The notes beneath the pieces are model-generated. The model ran no database searches and had not been told where the DNA came from. It worked only from the letters and a program-made list of their open reading frames with translations. DNA of 46,057 nucleotides, taken from positions 8,553 through 54,609 of the forward strand of contig MLAK01000853.1 in the NCBI GenBank assembly GCA_001839685.1, read 5' to 3'. This DNA is from Tritrichomonas foetus. Lineage: Eukaryota > Parabasalia > Tritrichomonadida > Tritrichomonadidae. A program made the position numbers and the translations under genes. This document shows positions 1 to 11,099 of the stretch, piece after piece; position 1 is the first letter of the stretch; every line of letters begins with the position of its first letter.

Positions 1-752
1 GCGATTGTGATAACGTTGCCATCTGGGAGTGTGTATGAAACATCACATTCGGATGAGGACTTGGCCTTTTGGAGTTCGGCATCATAGTCGAGGGCAACAT
101 AGGCGTGCTTCTCCTTGATATCACGAACGATTTCCTTTTCGGCGGATGTTGTGAAGGTGTAACCACGTTCGTTGAGGATCTTTTGGAGCCAAGCTGTGAG
201 ATCACGTCCGGCAAGGTTGAGTCTCATGATGGCGTGTGGAAGGGAGTAACCTTCGTAGATTGGGACAGTGTGGGAAACACCATCACCAGCATCGAAAACG
301 ATACCTGTTGTACGACCGGATGAGTAGAGGGAAAGAACGGCCTGGATACCGACATAGAATGATGGAACGTTGAATGTTTCGAACATGAGTTGAATCATCT
401 TTTCACGGTTAGCCTTTGGGTTCATTGGNGCTTCTGTAAGGAGAACTGGGTGTTCAGCTGGGTCAACACGAAGTTCGTTGTAGAAGGTGTGGTGCCAGAT
501 CTTTTCCATATCGTCCCAGTTTGTGACGATACCGTGTTCGATTGGGTACTTAAGGATGAGAACACCAGCCTTGGCGCAAGCTTCATCACCGACGTATGTG
601 TCCTTGTTTTGGCCACCAGCGACGGCTTGAACGTACTTTGGACGTCCGACNATNGATGGGAAAACGGAGCGTGGNGCTTCNTCTCCAGCGAAACCGGCCT
701 TACACATACCGGAACCATTATCGATAACCAATGTTTGAACTTCGTCAGCCAT
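1..752 (-). CDS. Actin, N-terminal two thirds (partial)
   Basis: The minus-strand reading frame starts at the ATG at 750-752 and runs off the window edge, giving about 250 of the usual ~376 residues. It reads [20 protein letters not shown], the actin nucleotide-binding loop, and later contains [56 protein letters not shown] and [19 protein letters not shown], all diagnostic for conventional actin. The protein would polymerise into cytoskeletal filaments and bind ATP. Five ambiguous bases (N at 429, 652, 655, 675 and 681) blur a few residues and interrupt simple ORF calling, probably a consensus of near-identical actin copies. No intron is seen. An initiator-like TCATTTT lies 6-12 bases upstream of the start. 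Identification as actin is secure; which actin paralogue is unknown. Confidence 0.97.
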   Translation of the reverse strand, partial: MADEVQTLVIDNGSGMCKAGFAGXEXPRSVFPXXVGRPKYVQAVAGGQNKDTYVGDEACAKAGVLILKYPIEHGIVTNWDDMEKIWHHTFYNELRVDPAEHPVLLTEXPMNPKANREKMIQLMFETFNVPSFYVGIQAVLSLYSSGRTTGIVFDAGDGVSHTVPIYEGYSLPHAIMRLNLAGRDLTAWLQKILNERGYTFTTSAEKEIVRDIKEKHAYVALDYDAELQKAKSSSECDVSYTLPDGNVITI

Positions 753-758
753 TAGACA

Positions 759-765
759 AAAATGA
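759..765 (-). promoter_or_regulatory. Initiator-like element (TCATTTT) of actin
   Basis: Minus strand TCATTTT begins 13 bases before the actin ATG. Trichomonad genes commonly start transcription at an initiator TCA followed by a pyrimidine and A/T within about 20 bases of the start codon, so position and sequence fit. The match is short and could be chance in AT-rich DNA. Confidence 0.5.
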
Positions 766-1661
766 AGTCAATATTACATCACCGCTCACTTAACTTTTTG
801 GTATTTTTCAATGCGGACAAATCGGACAATCAAAAGGCAAAGAAATATTTTTATTGATTTTTCTATTTTTTTCAATTGTTTACAAACCTATTTTTATAGT
901 TTACAACTCACATTCACCATATTTTGACCTTTTCTGGTTGATCTGAAGTGTATCACTTTTTTCAATCATTTTCTTTAGAATTTGCTACTTTTTATTGTTT
1001 ACAAATACCAATTATTTTCAATTTGATAGAAAAATCAATGACGATTTAGCAATGAAGATTATCAAAATCGATAACAAACATTTTATTTGTAGAGCGAAGT
1101 GAACTCAATCTGACATGTTTTATGAACTCTTTTTGAAGTTCGCAAACAATTTTACTAGCGCTTTATAATACTTCCTCTTCCATTTATAGACGGGTGGATG
1201 AACATAAAGACGGATCGCGCTTCGCTTTTGATCATCTCAATTTTTATAGATTTCGCAAAGTGAAATTCCAATTCAATAATTGGATTTAAGAAGTTTCCTA
1301 GTGTTGTTAGTTTTTATCTTCATATCGATATACCGCGTGATTAAATAATTCTTTTTACTTTTTTTTTTGCTTCCCTATAATTCGGTGCAAATTTGTCTCT
1401 AATCATCTAGCTATTGTGTATAAATATAAATTAGTCAATATCATGAATCATTAGCCAAAAGCATCTCATTCACGAAAAACACTTCATAATTCAAGCTTCC
1501 TTGATAGAAAAAAGCTATATATTTGATATTGTTGATACGATAAGTAAAATGATTAAAAATGAAATATAAGTAAAACAGGAGAAAAATGATTAATAATAAG
1601 ATTTAAAAAAAAGATTCACTATTTGAATGTATCATATAAAATATATATCGGGTCACATGAT
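766..1661. other. Intergenic, no gene recognised
   Basis: About 0.9 kb of AT-rich sequence between the actin start and the 3' end of the P-loop gene. Both strands are rich in stops. I see no coding relic, RNA gene or repeat that I can support. Confidence 0.6.
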
Positions 1662-2723
1662 TCATGTGCACAAACATTTCCAAACCGCGTGATTTGCAAC
1701 TCTCAATTTATATTCATCATTGATGTATAACAAACCTTTTTTCAGAAGCGATTCAATTTCTGGAATCTCACCTTTACCTACATAAATTGGCCTTTCTTTA
1801 GAATCACATATTCGATGCAGCACCTTGGATTCTGTTTTCAATGCGTTCACTTTTTCGTTTATTTTTCTCACTTCTTTTTCAATGGCAACATCGATAGGCT
1901 CATGTTTCCGGATTTCTTCAAAAATATTATCAACTGCGCCACCTTGAAAACCAACTGCATGTTTGATTTTCTTGAGCTCCGCGTTTGTAAAAGCATGTAA
2001 CTTTGAGCCTAAGTTTGTGTAAGGATCTTCGATCTCATCAACTTCTGAAACCTGATAAAACGGCGGCAAGTAGTTCATTCGAAAGAGGGTATCACTTGTT
2101 TCTATAATGACTGGAACATTATCACGATATTGGTCGCGTCTTGAAAGGCGTGCAAAGGCAGCCGCATAGACTTGTGGTGCAAAATCACGGAGACGATTCA
2201 CAGATTGAACGATTACGACAGGAATTGTGGTAGCTGTGATTTGTTCTAATGAATCAAAAAATTGGTTAATAGAAAATGTGTCATTGAAGTCAATTTGCTT
2301 GATATTTTGGATAATTCTTGAATCATTGAAAAACGTCAAAGCTTCGAGAACTCCTAGTTTGGTAAATCCAAGCGCGTCATTTTCTGATCGAACTTTTCTA
2401 TAATTGAAATTGAAAACGAGGTTGCCATTCTGTCGTAATTCGTTCGTGATATTTAATAAAGCGGCAGACTTTCCTGTCTTGTAGGGACCCGACAAGATAT
2501 GGACATGGCGTGATGGGAAAGTACGGAGATAGCTGTGGAGTGTCGTGTTTAGGTCTGTAGGCCAAATATAAGGAAGAGGATCGGTTCTGCGAACGAAAAC
2601 TTTCGTTAAAAAATAAATGTATGCGAGTATAATAACAAGGAGTGCTGTTCCTATTAAAAGGAAGATGTTCCTCCTCTTGTTTGAAAGAGAATTGGGATAA
2701 TCGCCCATTTTTTTATTTTTCAT
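1662..2723 (-). CDS. Membrane-anchored P-loop (AAA-like) ATPase, hypothetical
   Basis: A 353-residue frame. Residues 19-43 form one strongly hydrophobic segment preceded by a basic stretch, suggesting an N-terminal membrane anchor. Residues 79-86 read GPYKTGKS, a Walker A motif. A hydrophobic strand (IPVVIVQSVNRL, around residue 168) may be the Walker B or sensor region but lacks a clear acidic pair. The last ~80 residues, ending in LLKKGLLYINDEYKLRVANH, resemble the winged-helix tail found behind some AAA-type ATPase domains. A role in remodelling or tethering at a membrane is possible but not shown. A second in-frame ATG lies at residue 6 (MGDYPN) and could be the true start. The gene stops with TGA. 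Substrate and pathway are unknown. Confidence 0.75.
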   Translation of the reverse strand: MKNKKMGDYPNSLSNKRRNIFLLIGTALLVIILAYIYFLTKVFVRRTDPLPYIWPTDLNTTLHSYLRTFPSRHVHILSGPYKTGKSAALLNITNELRQNGNLVFNFNYRKVRSENDALGFTKLGVLEALTFFNDSRIIQNIKQIDFNDTFSINQFFDSLEQITATTIPVVIVQSVNRLRDFAPQVYAAAFARLSRRDQYRDNVPVIIETSDTLFRMNYLPPFYQVSEVDEIEDPYTNLGSKLHAFTNAELKKIKHAVGFQGGAVDNIFEEIRKHEPIDVAIEKEVRKINEKVNALKTESKVLHRICDSKERPIYVGKGEIPEIESLLKKGLLYINDEYKLRVANHAVWKCLCT

Positions 2724-3085
2724 TGAATTTTTTGTATAGTTTACATTCCTTTTTCGTTGAATAAATTTTTAAAAAAACGATAAGATAAAAGGAAAAAGTG
2801 AAACTCTCAAATAGAGAAGAACAACAGTGATCGTTACTAAAAATAATTGATAGCTTTATGCTCTCAAAAAAAGCTCATATCACTTTATATAGAGTTTCAT
2901 TTCCCACTATATAAGTATTCATTACATAAACTAAGAAGTTATAAGTTTCTTCCAATTGGCTAATCGGCATTATTAAATATGTTAGAAAAGAATCAGAAAT
3001 TAAGGGAAATTTGATGTTCTCATGATTTTCTGAAAGAAATCTTCTTTCTTATTCTCAACCACTATTAATCTTCTCAATTAATAAT

Positions 3086-3242
3086 TAACACATGAAGTAA
3101 CTAACACATGAAGTAATTAACACATGAAGTAACTAACACATGAAGTAACTAACACATGAAGTAATTAACATATGAAGTAATTAGCACATAAAGCAATTAG
3201 CATATGAAGTAATTAACATATGAAGTAATTAACACATTAATT
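3086..3242. repeat. 16-bp tandem repeat, about 9.5 copies
   Basis: The unit TAACACATGAAGTAAY is repeated head to tail; the right-hand copies drift (CATATG, CATAAAG). There is no ORF across it. It is a small minisatellite in the spacer between the P-loop gene and the Rab gene. Confidence 0.9.
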
Positions 3243-3429
3243 AATGACCTACATAATAAAAAGATCTAAAATTCAAAGCCCAAAATCATTATACAACCTT
3301 TCCCATTTCCATACCAATAATGAGGATCAGGGAAGGAATGATCTGATATATCGACATAATTTTTATTGATTTTCTCAACCAAGAAATAATGAAAAAGATA
3401 AAACAATAATTCAAAGGAAAGGATTTAAA

Positions 3430-4480
3430 AATATAACATCTGATATAATCGACAATAATGTTAAAAACACTTAACCTAATGGAAATATAATATCAAAACA
3501 AACAGTACACATAAGACAAGAATTAGATGATGTAACAATAAGAAACATTAATAAGCTTGAATTAACTGGTCATCTTAAAAAAAATTTATGACAAACATGT
3601 TCACAATTTTATAATGAATTGTTGATGATTTTTTGAATGTTTCTAGAAGAAAGATGAACATATAACACAATATTTAATAATACTACATCAATCCTTATCA
3701 AATATTGGCATACCAATTGTGAATGAAGATTATTCTTTCAAGAATTAAAACTTTTCATAACCAAAAGGTATATACATTATATATATAATCAAGATGGTCT
3801 AAATGTACCTTTACCTAATAAAGAAATTGAATATGAATATAGTCATAGAATGTATGAATTCATAAAATAAAATGCTCGTGATGAAAATGAATCATACATG
3901 AACCAATAACTATTTTTATCAAGACACAAGCATATCATTATCTATTCAAAAAGCATATTAATTTATTGATAACATTTTCAACCAAACCATGAAAGAGGAA
4001 TCTCAACAGAATGAAACGATGAATAAGGAAATTGAGAAAATCAGAATGTATAATCATTAATGAATACGTTGATAATTATTTATACTGACTCATAGAAAAA
4101 TTGTTGAAATTCTAGGAATCGAAAATGAAAAATAACATATTTTAAATCAATAATCACTCAATCAAGAAAAATATTCTGATTAATTATTCATGAAAAATAT
4201 GGTGTTTTAAAATGTGTCATTCCTGAAGATTTTTGTGGATTAGGGAAAATCGGTGTATATAAATTATAATGTTGACAAGAATTTATAAAATGATTTTGTT
4301 GAGCATGCAAATTCTATGTTGACGAAAGATGAGGAAATGCTTAAAATTAATAAAATTTCACATTATTTTGATCATGATCTGATACACCAATGGTAGTGAA
4401 GTGATAATATCGATAAAAAATAAATTAATATATTAGCCATAACCTATGTATTTAATAAAGCTTTGCGGAAATTCCGTTGG
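3430..4480 (+). pseudogene. Probable decayed coding region, unknown
   Basis: Reading the plus strand, short protein-like runs appear in shifting frames separated by stops, for example YIYNQDGLNVPLPNKEIEY followed by EYSHRMYEFIK around 3775-3870, KYGVLKCVIPEDFCGLGKIG around 4198-4255, and a charged run TMKEESQQNETMNKEIEKIR near 3990. Their composition is more protein-like than the flanking spacer. I cannot name a family. This is inference from composition, and a non-coding spacer remains possible. Confidence 0.3.
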
Positions 4481-4692
4481 ATTTATATTTTCATAGTGTC
4501 ATCCACCATTTCATCATTGTGGGCTAAGAAAATAATAAGGTGAATAGAAGGTGAAAATAAGGTGAAAGTGATAATTTATTTTTATAGCTGTTCTGTTGAT
4601 GAAATACAAACAATAGTATGATTTAATAACATGTTAGTAAGAGTGAATGTCATAAGGGACCAGGAAAGTTTCTATCTAAGAAATAAACAAAA

Positions 4693-5277
4693 TTAGCAGC
4701 ATGAATTACCTGCTTCATTGTTTTGATTCATTAGCTTCAGACTTTCTGCTTTTCTGTGAACATCTTTCTTCATGCATAGCTCTGTTATGATGGTGGTAAA
4801 CATATCGGAAATTCCGATGTTATCTTTTGAAGAGGTCAAAAAAAGCGGGTAACCTTTTCCTGAAGCCCACAAATTCACTTTTTCTAAAGAAACGACCTGT
4901 GGCAAATCTGTTTTTGTTCCAACAATATATGTCGATATCGTGACTGGCGCGAAATGCATGAGTTCTGTGATCCAACTGTCGAGTGATAAGTATGAAGGCG
5001 GCGACGTCACGTCGAAGCAAAATAGTGCAGCATGAGCACCGCGCGAATATGTTGGTATTAAGCTTCTGTATTGTTCCTGGCCAGCTGTGTCCCAAATCGA
5101 AACGAGAGCTTGATCGTTGTCTGTTTTTATTTTGCAAGTAAAAAATGATCCGCCAATTGTCGATTCGCTGAATGTGTTAAAACTGTTATTACTGAATCTT
5201 TGTATTAAACTTGTCTTTCCAACCCCTGAGTCACCTAAAACGACAATTTTAAACTCTTTAGATGGTGGTATTTCCAT
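4693..5277 (-). CDS. Rab-family small GTPase
   Basis: A 194-residue protein, the normal Rab length. It has the P-loop GDSGVGKTSL near residue 15, a switch I threonine in ESTIGGSFFTCKI, the switch II motif WDTAGQEQYRS, and a C-terminal Cys-Cys (NSCC) for double geranylgeranylation, so it should cycle on and off endomembranes to direct vesicle traffic. The switch regions most resemble the Rab5/Rab21/Rab22 group, but that is only an impression. The guanine-specificity motif NKxD is here TKTD and the SAK motif is SSK, which may loosen nucleotide affinity or be lineage drift. Trichomonads have very large Rab families with such divergent members. The start is the first ATG; the gene stops with TAA. 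It lies 175 bases downstream of the calcium pump gene, same strand. Confidence 0.93.
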   Translation of the reverse strand: MEIPPSKEFKIVVLGDSGVGKTSLIQRFSNNSFNTFSESTIGGSFFTCKIKTDNDQALVSIWDTAGQEQYRSLIPTYSRGAHAALFCFDVTSPPSYLSLDSWITELMHFAPVTISTYIVGTKTDLPQVVSLEKVNLWASGKGYPLFLTSSKDNIGISDMFTTIITELCMKKDVHRKAESLKLMNQNNEAGNSCC

Positions 5278-5452
5278 TTAAAGAGATAAAATTTTCTAAA
5301 AATTTCAGATTTGGTTTGAAGCGGTTTAGGATCAAAATTTTTAAAATTGAAGGTCAAATTTTCAATGATGAGGTTAAAACGATGAAAAAAAGAAAATGAA
5401 TTTCCAAATTGATGATAAAATGAATAACCAAATTTTGTACATACGATTTCGT

Positions 5453-8425
5453 TTAGTAATCATCTACGTTAACGTGCTTTGTGTGAGCACGGATGTAGAA
5501 CTTGAAGATTTCTTCAATGACTAATGTTGGAAGACCGAGAACAAGAAGAACAGTGTAGTGGTGCAAATCAAGGCTAACAACTGAGAAGATACGGCGCATG
5601 ATTGGAACTTCGAGTGTCAAGATGTGAATGGCGAATGATCCAACGATAGCGGCCATGAGGTATGGGTTGAGCCATGGGCCCATAACGAAGATAGATTGAC
5701 GCTCTGAAATAGCTGTCATAGCTGAGAACATTTCAACAACAACGAGGACAGACATAGCCATTGTAGATGGTGTATCATCTTCGAAGATATGTTGGAGTTC
5801 TGGTGGAGCTTGTTGCCATGTGACGATTTGCTTTAATGTAAGGTGTGGTCCTTCTGGATCGAACATGTACCAGTAGTAGGCGGCAGCAATTGTAGCGAAA
5901 CCAAGGTAGAAACCGCCGACAAGATAACGAGCAAGTGTGATTGGTGTAACAATTTGTTCATCCTTGCTTCTTGGTGGAAGAGTCATGACTCCTTTTTCAG
6001 CTGGGTTAACACCAAGGGCTGTAGCTGGAAGACCATCTGTAACGAGGTTGACGAAGAGAAGTTGTGTTGAACGGAGGAGATTTGGTCCACCGATGATTGA
6101 TGAAACGAAGCATGAAACAACTTCACCAATGTTGCATGTGATGAGGTATCTGATGAAGGCTGTTGTGTTGTTGTAGATAGCACGTCCTTCAGCGACAGCC
6201 TTAACAATTGTTGTGAATGAATCATCAGAAAGGATCATTTTAGCGGCTTCTTGAGCAACCTTTGTACCTGATCCCATAGCAACACCGATATCGGCCTTCT
6301 TGAGAGCTGGTGAATCGTTAACACCATCACCAGTCATGGCAACAACGTGACCTTGGGCTTGAAGGATTGTAACAAGTTCCATCTTGTGGCGTGGTTCGAC
6401 ACGAGCAAGAACGACAGCATGCTTGGCGGCTTCTTCCTTTTCGGCTTGTGACATCTTTTCCCATTGGACACCAGTGAAAACTTTGCCCTTTGGATCTTCA
6501 TCAGAGCGGAGCATCTTGATGTGCTTGGCGATGGCTGTGGCTGTATCTGGATTGTCTCCTGTGCACATGATAACACGGATACCAGCACCGTGGCATTCCT
6601 TGATGGATGGTGTAACTGTGTCTCTTGGTGGGTCGATGATACCGACAGCACCTGCCCATGTAAGGTTCATTTCGTTCTTGGCGAGTTGAGCGAAATCTGA
6701 AACGTTCCATGATTCGTAGTCTGAAGCTTGCTTGTAAGCGATACCGATGCATCTGAAGCAGTTGTTTCCTGATGCCCAGTCCTTACGAACTGCGTCAATC
6801 TTTTGGCGGATTTCATTTGACATTTCATGGACTTCACCTGTGGCATCATCAACGTAGTGTGTGCAGTGAGCGAGGATGATTTCGAAGGCACCTTTGATAA
6901 CAAGTGTGTCTTTACCAACAATACAGGACATTGACTTACGGTCACGTGTGAATTCGTGTGTCCTGATCTTGGGGAATTTGCCATAGTAGTAGTCAGAAAC
7001 GGCTGTATGCCTTTCGAATGGCTTCTTCTTCTTAAGGGCTTCATCAGCAGCTTGGTCTGGGAGACCGACCTTTTCAGCAAAGATCTTGATGGCTGCGTCT
7101 GTTGGTTCACCTGAGCGGTTGAAAGACTTGGTTTCTGGGTCATAAAGGATTGTAGCATCGTTGGCGAGTGTTCCGCACTTGGCAGCTGTTTGGAGAGCGT
7201 GGTGCTTGTAAAGGTTTGTGACGGCTTGTCCACCAGCTTTGATGTTACCAGCTGGGCTGTAGCTGCTTCCTTCAACTTCGAAAACATTAACGTTGTTTCC
7301 TTCAACGGCAAGGCATGCGCGAACTGTCATGTTGTTGGTTGTAAGAGTACCTGTCTTATCGGAGCAAATGACTGATGTGCAACCAAGTGTTTCGACAGCT
7401 GGAAGCTTTGTAACGATAGCCTTTTCTTTGGCCATTCTGCTGACACCGAGTGAGAGTGTTGTTGTGACGACGGCTGGAAGACCTTCTGGAATGGCTGCAA
7501 CAGCAAGTGAGACGGCGATCTTGAAGAATGAAAGGGCGCCCTTGATCCATGATCCATGACCTGCTTCCTTGAATTTGGTGATGTTGGCGAGCCAGGTGAT
7601 GATGCAAATAACGAGAATTCCTTTGGAAATGACTGTTCCGAATTTGTCGAGTTGGATTTGGAGTGGTGTTTCTTGATCTTCGGCTTCTGTAACATTCTTG
7701 TGGATTTTACCGATTTCAGACTTGAGACCGACAGCAATGACAATACCCCTGAAGCGTCCACGAACGATTGGTGTACCACCGAAGCAGATGTTTGTCTTAT
7801 CTTGGTTCAAAACGGCATTTTCACCTTGTGGAACGATTCCTTCTTCCTTTGTGGCTGGTTCGGATTCTCCTGTGAGGGCGGCTTCATCACACTTAAGGAT
7901 GGTGGAGCGGATCTTGATGATACGTGTATCGGCTGGAATTGGTTGACCTTCTCCAACTTCGATGACATCACCACAGACAACTTGATCGGAATTGATTTGT
8001 TGAAGCTTTCCATCACGGTAAACATTTGCGGTTTCGGCTTGGAATTGCTTGAGGGATTCGACATTTGAGTCGGCACTGATTTCTTGCATAACAGAGATAA
8101 AAGCGTTAAGGGCAAGGATGACAATGATAACCCATGGTTCAATGAAGGCTGTGACACGCTCTTCTGGATCTCCTTCCATAAAGGCGAAAACAAAGCCAAG
8201 AACAACAGCGAAAAGAAGAACAAGAACCATCTTATCTTCAAATTGCTCAAGAATCATTTGTAAGATGGATTTCTTTGGTGGTGGTGGGAATGAGTTTGGA
8301 CCGTAATTGGCACGGTTCTTTTCCACTTGGGCGGTTGTCAGACCATTGGTGAGGTCAGAGTTGTAGAAAGATGCGATCTCGCTTAACTCAAGCGAGTAAG
8401 AATTTTGAAGAATTTCCTTCGACAT
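5453..8425 (-). CDS. P-type IIA calcium ATPase (SERCA-like)
   Basis: A full-length 990-residue pump. In order: cation-transporter N-terminal domain; first membrane helices around 60-115; actuator domain with TGES at 185-188; PEGLPAVV at 313-320, the M4 calcium-binding signature; the phosphorylation site DKTGTLT with the acceptor aspartate at 356; TGDN and the hinge GDGVNDSPALKKADIGVAMG near residue 700; then C-terminal helices M5-M10, including NLVTDGLPATALG in M6. It should pump calcium from cytosol into the ER or a related store using ATP. There is no C-terminal calmodulin-binding extension as in plasma membrane pumps and no clear ER-retrieval tail (it ends HVNVDDY). The start ATG is preceded immediately by an initiator-like sequence and the stop is TAAA, both typical for trichomonad genes. 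Codon use is GC-richer than its neighbours, as for a highly expressed gene. Confidence 0.97.
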   Translation of the reverse strand: MSKEILQNSYSLELSEIASFYNSDLTNGLTTAQVEKNRANYGPNSFPPPPKKSILQMILEQFEDKMVLVLLFAVVLGFVFAFMEGDPEERVTAFIEPWVIIVILALNAFISVMQEISADSNVESLKQFQAETANVYRDGKLQQINSDQVVCGDVIEVGEGQPIPADTRIIKIRSTILKCDEAALTGESEPATKEEGIVPQGENAVLNQDKTNICFGGTPIVRGRFRGIVIAVGLKSEIGKIHKNVTEAEDQETPLQIQLDKFGTVISKGILVICIITWLANITKFKEAGHGSWIKGALSFFKIAVSLAVAAIPEGLPAVVTTTLSLGVSRMAKEKAIVTKLPAVETLGCTSVICSDKTGTLTTNNMTVRACLAVEGNNVNVFEVEGSSYSPAGNIKAGGQAVTNLYKHHALQTAAKCGTLANDATILYDPETKSFNRSGEPTDAAIKIFAEKVGLPDQAADEALKKKKPFERHTAVSDYYYGKFPKIRTHEFTRDRKSMSCIVGKDTLVIKGAFEIILAHCTHYVDDATGEVHEMSNEIRQKIDAVRKDWASGNNCFRCIGIAYKQASDYESWNVSDFAQLAKNEMNLTWAGAVGIIDPPRDTVTPSIKECHGAGIRVIMCTGDNPDTATAIAKHIKMLRSDEDPKGKVFTGVQWEKMSQAEKEEAAKHAVVLARVEPRHKMELVTILQAQGHVVAMTGDGVNDSPALKKADIGVAMGSGTKVAQEAAKMILSDDSFTTIVKAVAEGRAIYNNTTAFIRYLITCNIGEVVSCFVSSIIGGPNLLRSTQLLFVNLVTDGLPATALGVNPAEKGVMTLPPRSKDEQIVTPITLARYLVGGFYLGFATIAAAYYWYMFDPEGPHLTLKQIVTWQQAPPELQHIFEDDTPSTMAMSVLVVVEMFSAMTAISERQSIFVMGPWLNPYLMAAIVGSFAIHILTLEVPIMRRIFSVVSLDLHHYTVLLVLGLPTLVIEEIFKFYIRAHTKHVNVDDY

Positions 8426-8436
8426 TAATGAAGTGA
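8426..8436 (-). promoter_or_regulatory. Initiator TCACTTCATTA at the calcium pump start
   Basis: On the minus strand TCACTTCATTA directly abuts the ATG. This is very close to the extended initiator known from Trichomonas vaginalis genes (TCA, pyrimidine, A/T, ending CATTA), and it supports the chosen start codon and a very short 5' untranslated region. Confidence 0.7.
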
Positions 8437-10092
8437 TATGAAACTGCTAAAATAGTCTCAATTTGTTAATTTGAAAAAGTTTCTCGTTATATTTCATATC
8501 ATCTTTGTTTATATCACTTTTTTTCGCTTTTTGTGAAATAAAATTTTCATCTTTCCACTTTTCTATGTTTGTTAATTAAAATATTAATAAAATATTTGTT
8601 TAATTTCAAAAGAATTTTCATCAAATTTGAATGCTATCTTTTTTCCCCGCATACTTTTCTGAGAAATCCCAAAATGAGTGAAACAAATTGTGAAATTTTT
8701 ATCCTTTATTCTTCTGAAAATTCACTAAGTGATCGATGCTCTTTTAAAAAGTCGTAATGAGTGTCGAAATGATATGAAATATGATTCAGATTATTCCGTT
8801 CGCATATTGGAAAGCTTTGAAAATATGAGCTTCAATGACGTTTCTATGAGCTTACATGAATATGTTTAATAAATTGCGATTATTTTTGTTGAATCTACTT
8901 CAGAATTCCCCATTTTTCGAATTTTATTTTGATAATTTGTATATTTATCGGTGCATTTTGAAACATTGTGATGTATCAATAGATTCTGATATTATTCCTC
9001 TCGAAAATACAACTTCTAAGAACAAAATCATTTGAAAATAATAGTTGTGAATAAACTCTATTTTTTCTCCAGAAATGTATATAAAAATAAGTTTTATGGA
9101 TAGTTCATTCAAATTATATGATTTCTTGAAATCACATAATTTTTTTCTGTCATATTTTATATTTTCGGACTTATCTTGAAGTGCCAAAGAATATGTTTGA
9201 ATCTAACATAGATATCGAAAACACAATATTATAGGTTTATGTGATGTCAAAAGATCGCAGAATATCGGCAGGTGAAGCCGTATCGCAACCATTTTTAAAC
9301 AAAATTGTCTGTTTTAATTTCCGAAGAACTTTTTCATCTCAATACTTTGAATGAAAACGTTTATAATTAACGACTTTGAATTAAAATATATATTTTCCCT
9401 GTTGAAATAAGAAATCTGTTTTCTCTTTCTGCCAAAAATTAATAAAAAGGGTTAGAAATGAGCTTCCAGAAAAATATGAGAAATAAAAATTATATTTAAA
9501 TAATTCGATTTCATAATGTCGTGTCTTAGCATTTTTCTGCTATTTTAGAATAATCTATTAGTATTTTTAATCACAATAGTTCAAATTTTACGACCTAACT
9601 TGAGATTAATTTTTATCGTTTTTTTTGTTGTTGGGAATTTTTTGTTCCTGCAGACTCTACAGTGCAGAAAAGACAAATAAACTGTAGATTTGTGTTATTC
9701 CATTGGTATTCCACTTTCTGAGGTCATTTTGGTGACAGAATGAAACGATCTGATCTAAAAGTGACATTTAATTGTAGTTTCTCATTTTTTCAACTTCTTT
9801 CCAAGTGCGATCAATAACTATCAAATATAAGTCTCCTGTATGACTCTACCTCACTTTAGTTAAAATTTTTTGCATATATAACGAAAGTGATCACTGTTGT
9901 GAAAAAGCAAGCCAATTAATATCAATAAAATTCCTTTCAGTAAGTGAATTAACGTGTTTTATCTGTCTTTTTTGCAAACTACTATTTAATATTTTCAATG
10001 AAGCTTCAACACTAAATCAAAAATAATTTAGGGTTTTTCACATCGATTAGATTTTAATTTTTCTCATTAGCGTTTCTATCCTGGTTTTTACA
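8437..10092. other. Long AT-rich spacer, nothing recognised
   Basis: 1.65 kb with only short, low-complexity ORFs on either strand. I see no conserved protein, tRNA or terminal repeat. Part of the unusual length may be explained by the repeat block to its right. Confidence 0.6.
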
Positions 10093-10245
10093 TTTGTTTC
10101 TTCTTCTTGATTTGTTTCTTCTTCTTGATTTGTTTCTTCTTCTTGATTTGTTTCTCCTTCTTGATTTGTTTCTTCTTCTTGATTTGTTTCTCCTTCTTGA
10201 TTTGTTTCTTCTTCTTGATTTGTTTCTCCTTCTTGATTAGTTTAT

Positions 10246-10285
<40 letters not shown>
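10093..10285. repeat. 18-bp pyrimidine-rich minisatellite followed by a 38-base T run
   Basis: About eight copies of TTTGTTTCTTCTTCTTGA from 10093 to 10236. The later copies alternate between TTCTTC and CTCCTTC variants, giving a 36-bp higher-order period. A T homopolymer follows at 10248-10285. The frame open across it (Phe/Leu/Ile-rich) is a by-product of the repeat and not a gene. Confidence 0.92.
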
Positions 10286-10678
10286 CTATTTTGTCTTCTT
10301 TTTCTGACAATTTACCAGCATTCTAAATAAATTCATTCCTTACAAAAAATTAAAATTGTAATCATTTATATCAACTTCCATTACACTTCTTCTAGTCCAC
10401 TGAAAATGATATGCTTTTGATAATGAGGTTAAAATTGTGACTTTGATCAGATGAATCATGTTTAGTGTAATTTCTTTTCCAACCCATGATCTTCAATTGT
10501 CGATGATAATGAGTATATCTAGCAAAATTCTGTGATCAGAAATCTCCTTGTTTCTCTAATAATTGCTGTGATACTGAGGAAAGCATAAATAGAAACTGAA
10601 AAAGGAAGAATAATTATAGGAAATTGAAGTAACTGAATGCATTGATTAACGGAAATAAAAACCTCAAAATTAATAATT
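10286..10678. other. Spacer between repeats, nothing recognised
   Basis: About 390 bases of AT-rich sequence between the T run and the 15-bp repeat array, without coding or structural features I can support. Confidence 0.5.
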
Positions 10679-11092
10679 CGAAATAAAGGAAGTCGAAATA
10701 AAGGAAGTCGAAATAAAGAAAGTCGAAATAAAGAAAGTCGAAATAAAGAAATTCGAAATAAAGNNNNNNNNNNNNNNNNNNNNNNNNNNNNNNNNNNNNN
10801 NNNNNNNNNNNNNNNNNNNNNNNNNNNNNNNNNNNNNNNNNNNNNNNNNNNNNNNNNNNNNNNNNNNNNNNNNNNNNNNNNNNNNNNNNNNNNNNNNNNN
10901 NNNNNNNNNNNNNNNNNNNNNNNNNNNNNNNNNNNNNNNNNNNNNNNNNNNNNNNNNNNNNNNNNNNNNNNNNNNNNNNNNNNNNNNNNNNNNNNNNNNN
11001 NNNNNNNNNNNNNNNNNNNNNNNNNNNNNNNNNNNNNNNNNNNNNNNNNNNTAAAGGAAGTCGAAGTAAAGGAAGTCGAAATAAAGAAAAGA
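10679..11092. repeat. 15-bp tandem repeat array containing an assembly gap
   Basis: Copies of CGAAATAAAGGAAGT (variants with AAAGAAAGT, GAAGTAAAG) run into a block of N at 10764-11051 and resume on the far side at 11052-11092. The gap is therefore almost certainly an unresolved expansion of this same minisatellite, and the 288 N may not reflect the true length. Confidence 0.92.
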
Positions 11093-11099
11093 GAGTTTA

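Noticed and set aside
3086..3242. A CRISPR-like array or splice acceptors (ACTAACACA) in the 16-bp repeat
   Set aside because: No spacers between units, and the acceptor-like motif lacks CAG; it is a plain tandem repeat in a eukaryote.
5843..8306. Many ORFs of 60-214 residues on both strands inside the calcium pump gene
   Set aside because: They are shadows of the 990-residue pump in other frames; composition is repetitive and shows no domain.
9238..9295. A GC-richer patch as a possible small RNA gene
   Set aside because: No stem-loop, promoter or match that I recognise; too weak to call.
10107..10307. A Phe/Leu/Ile-rich 66-residue frame resembling a membrane peptide
   Set aside because: It is the translation of the TTCTTCTTGA minisatellite and poly-T.
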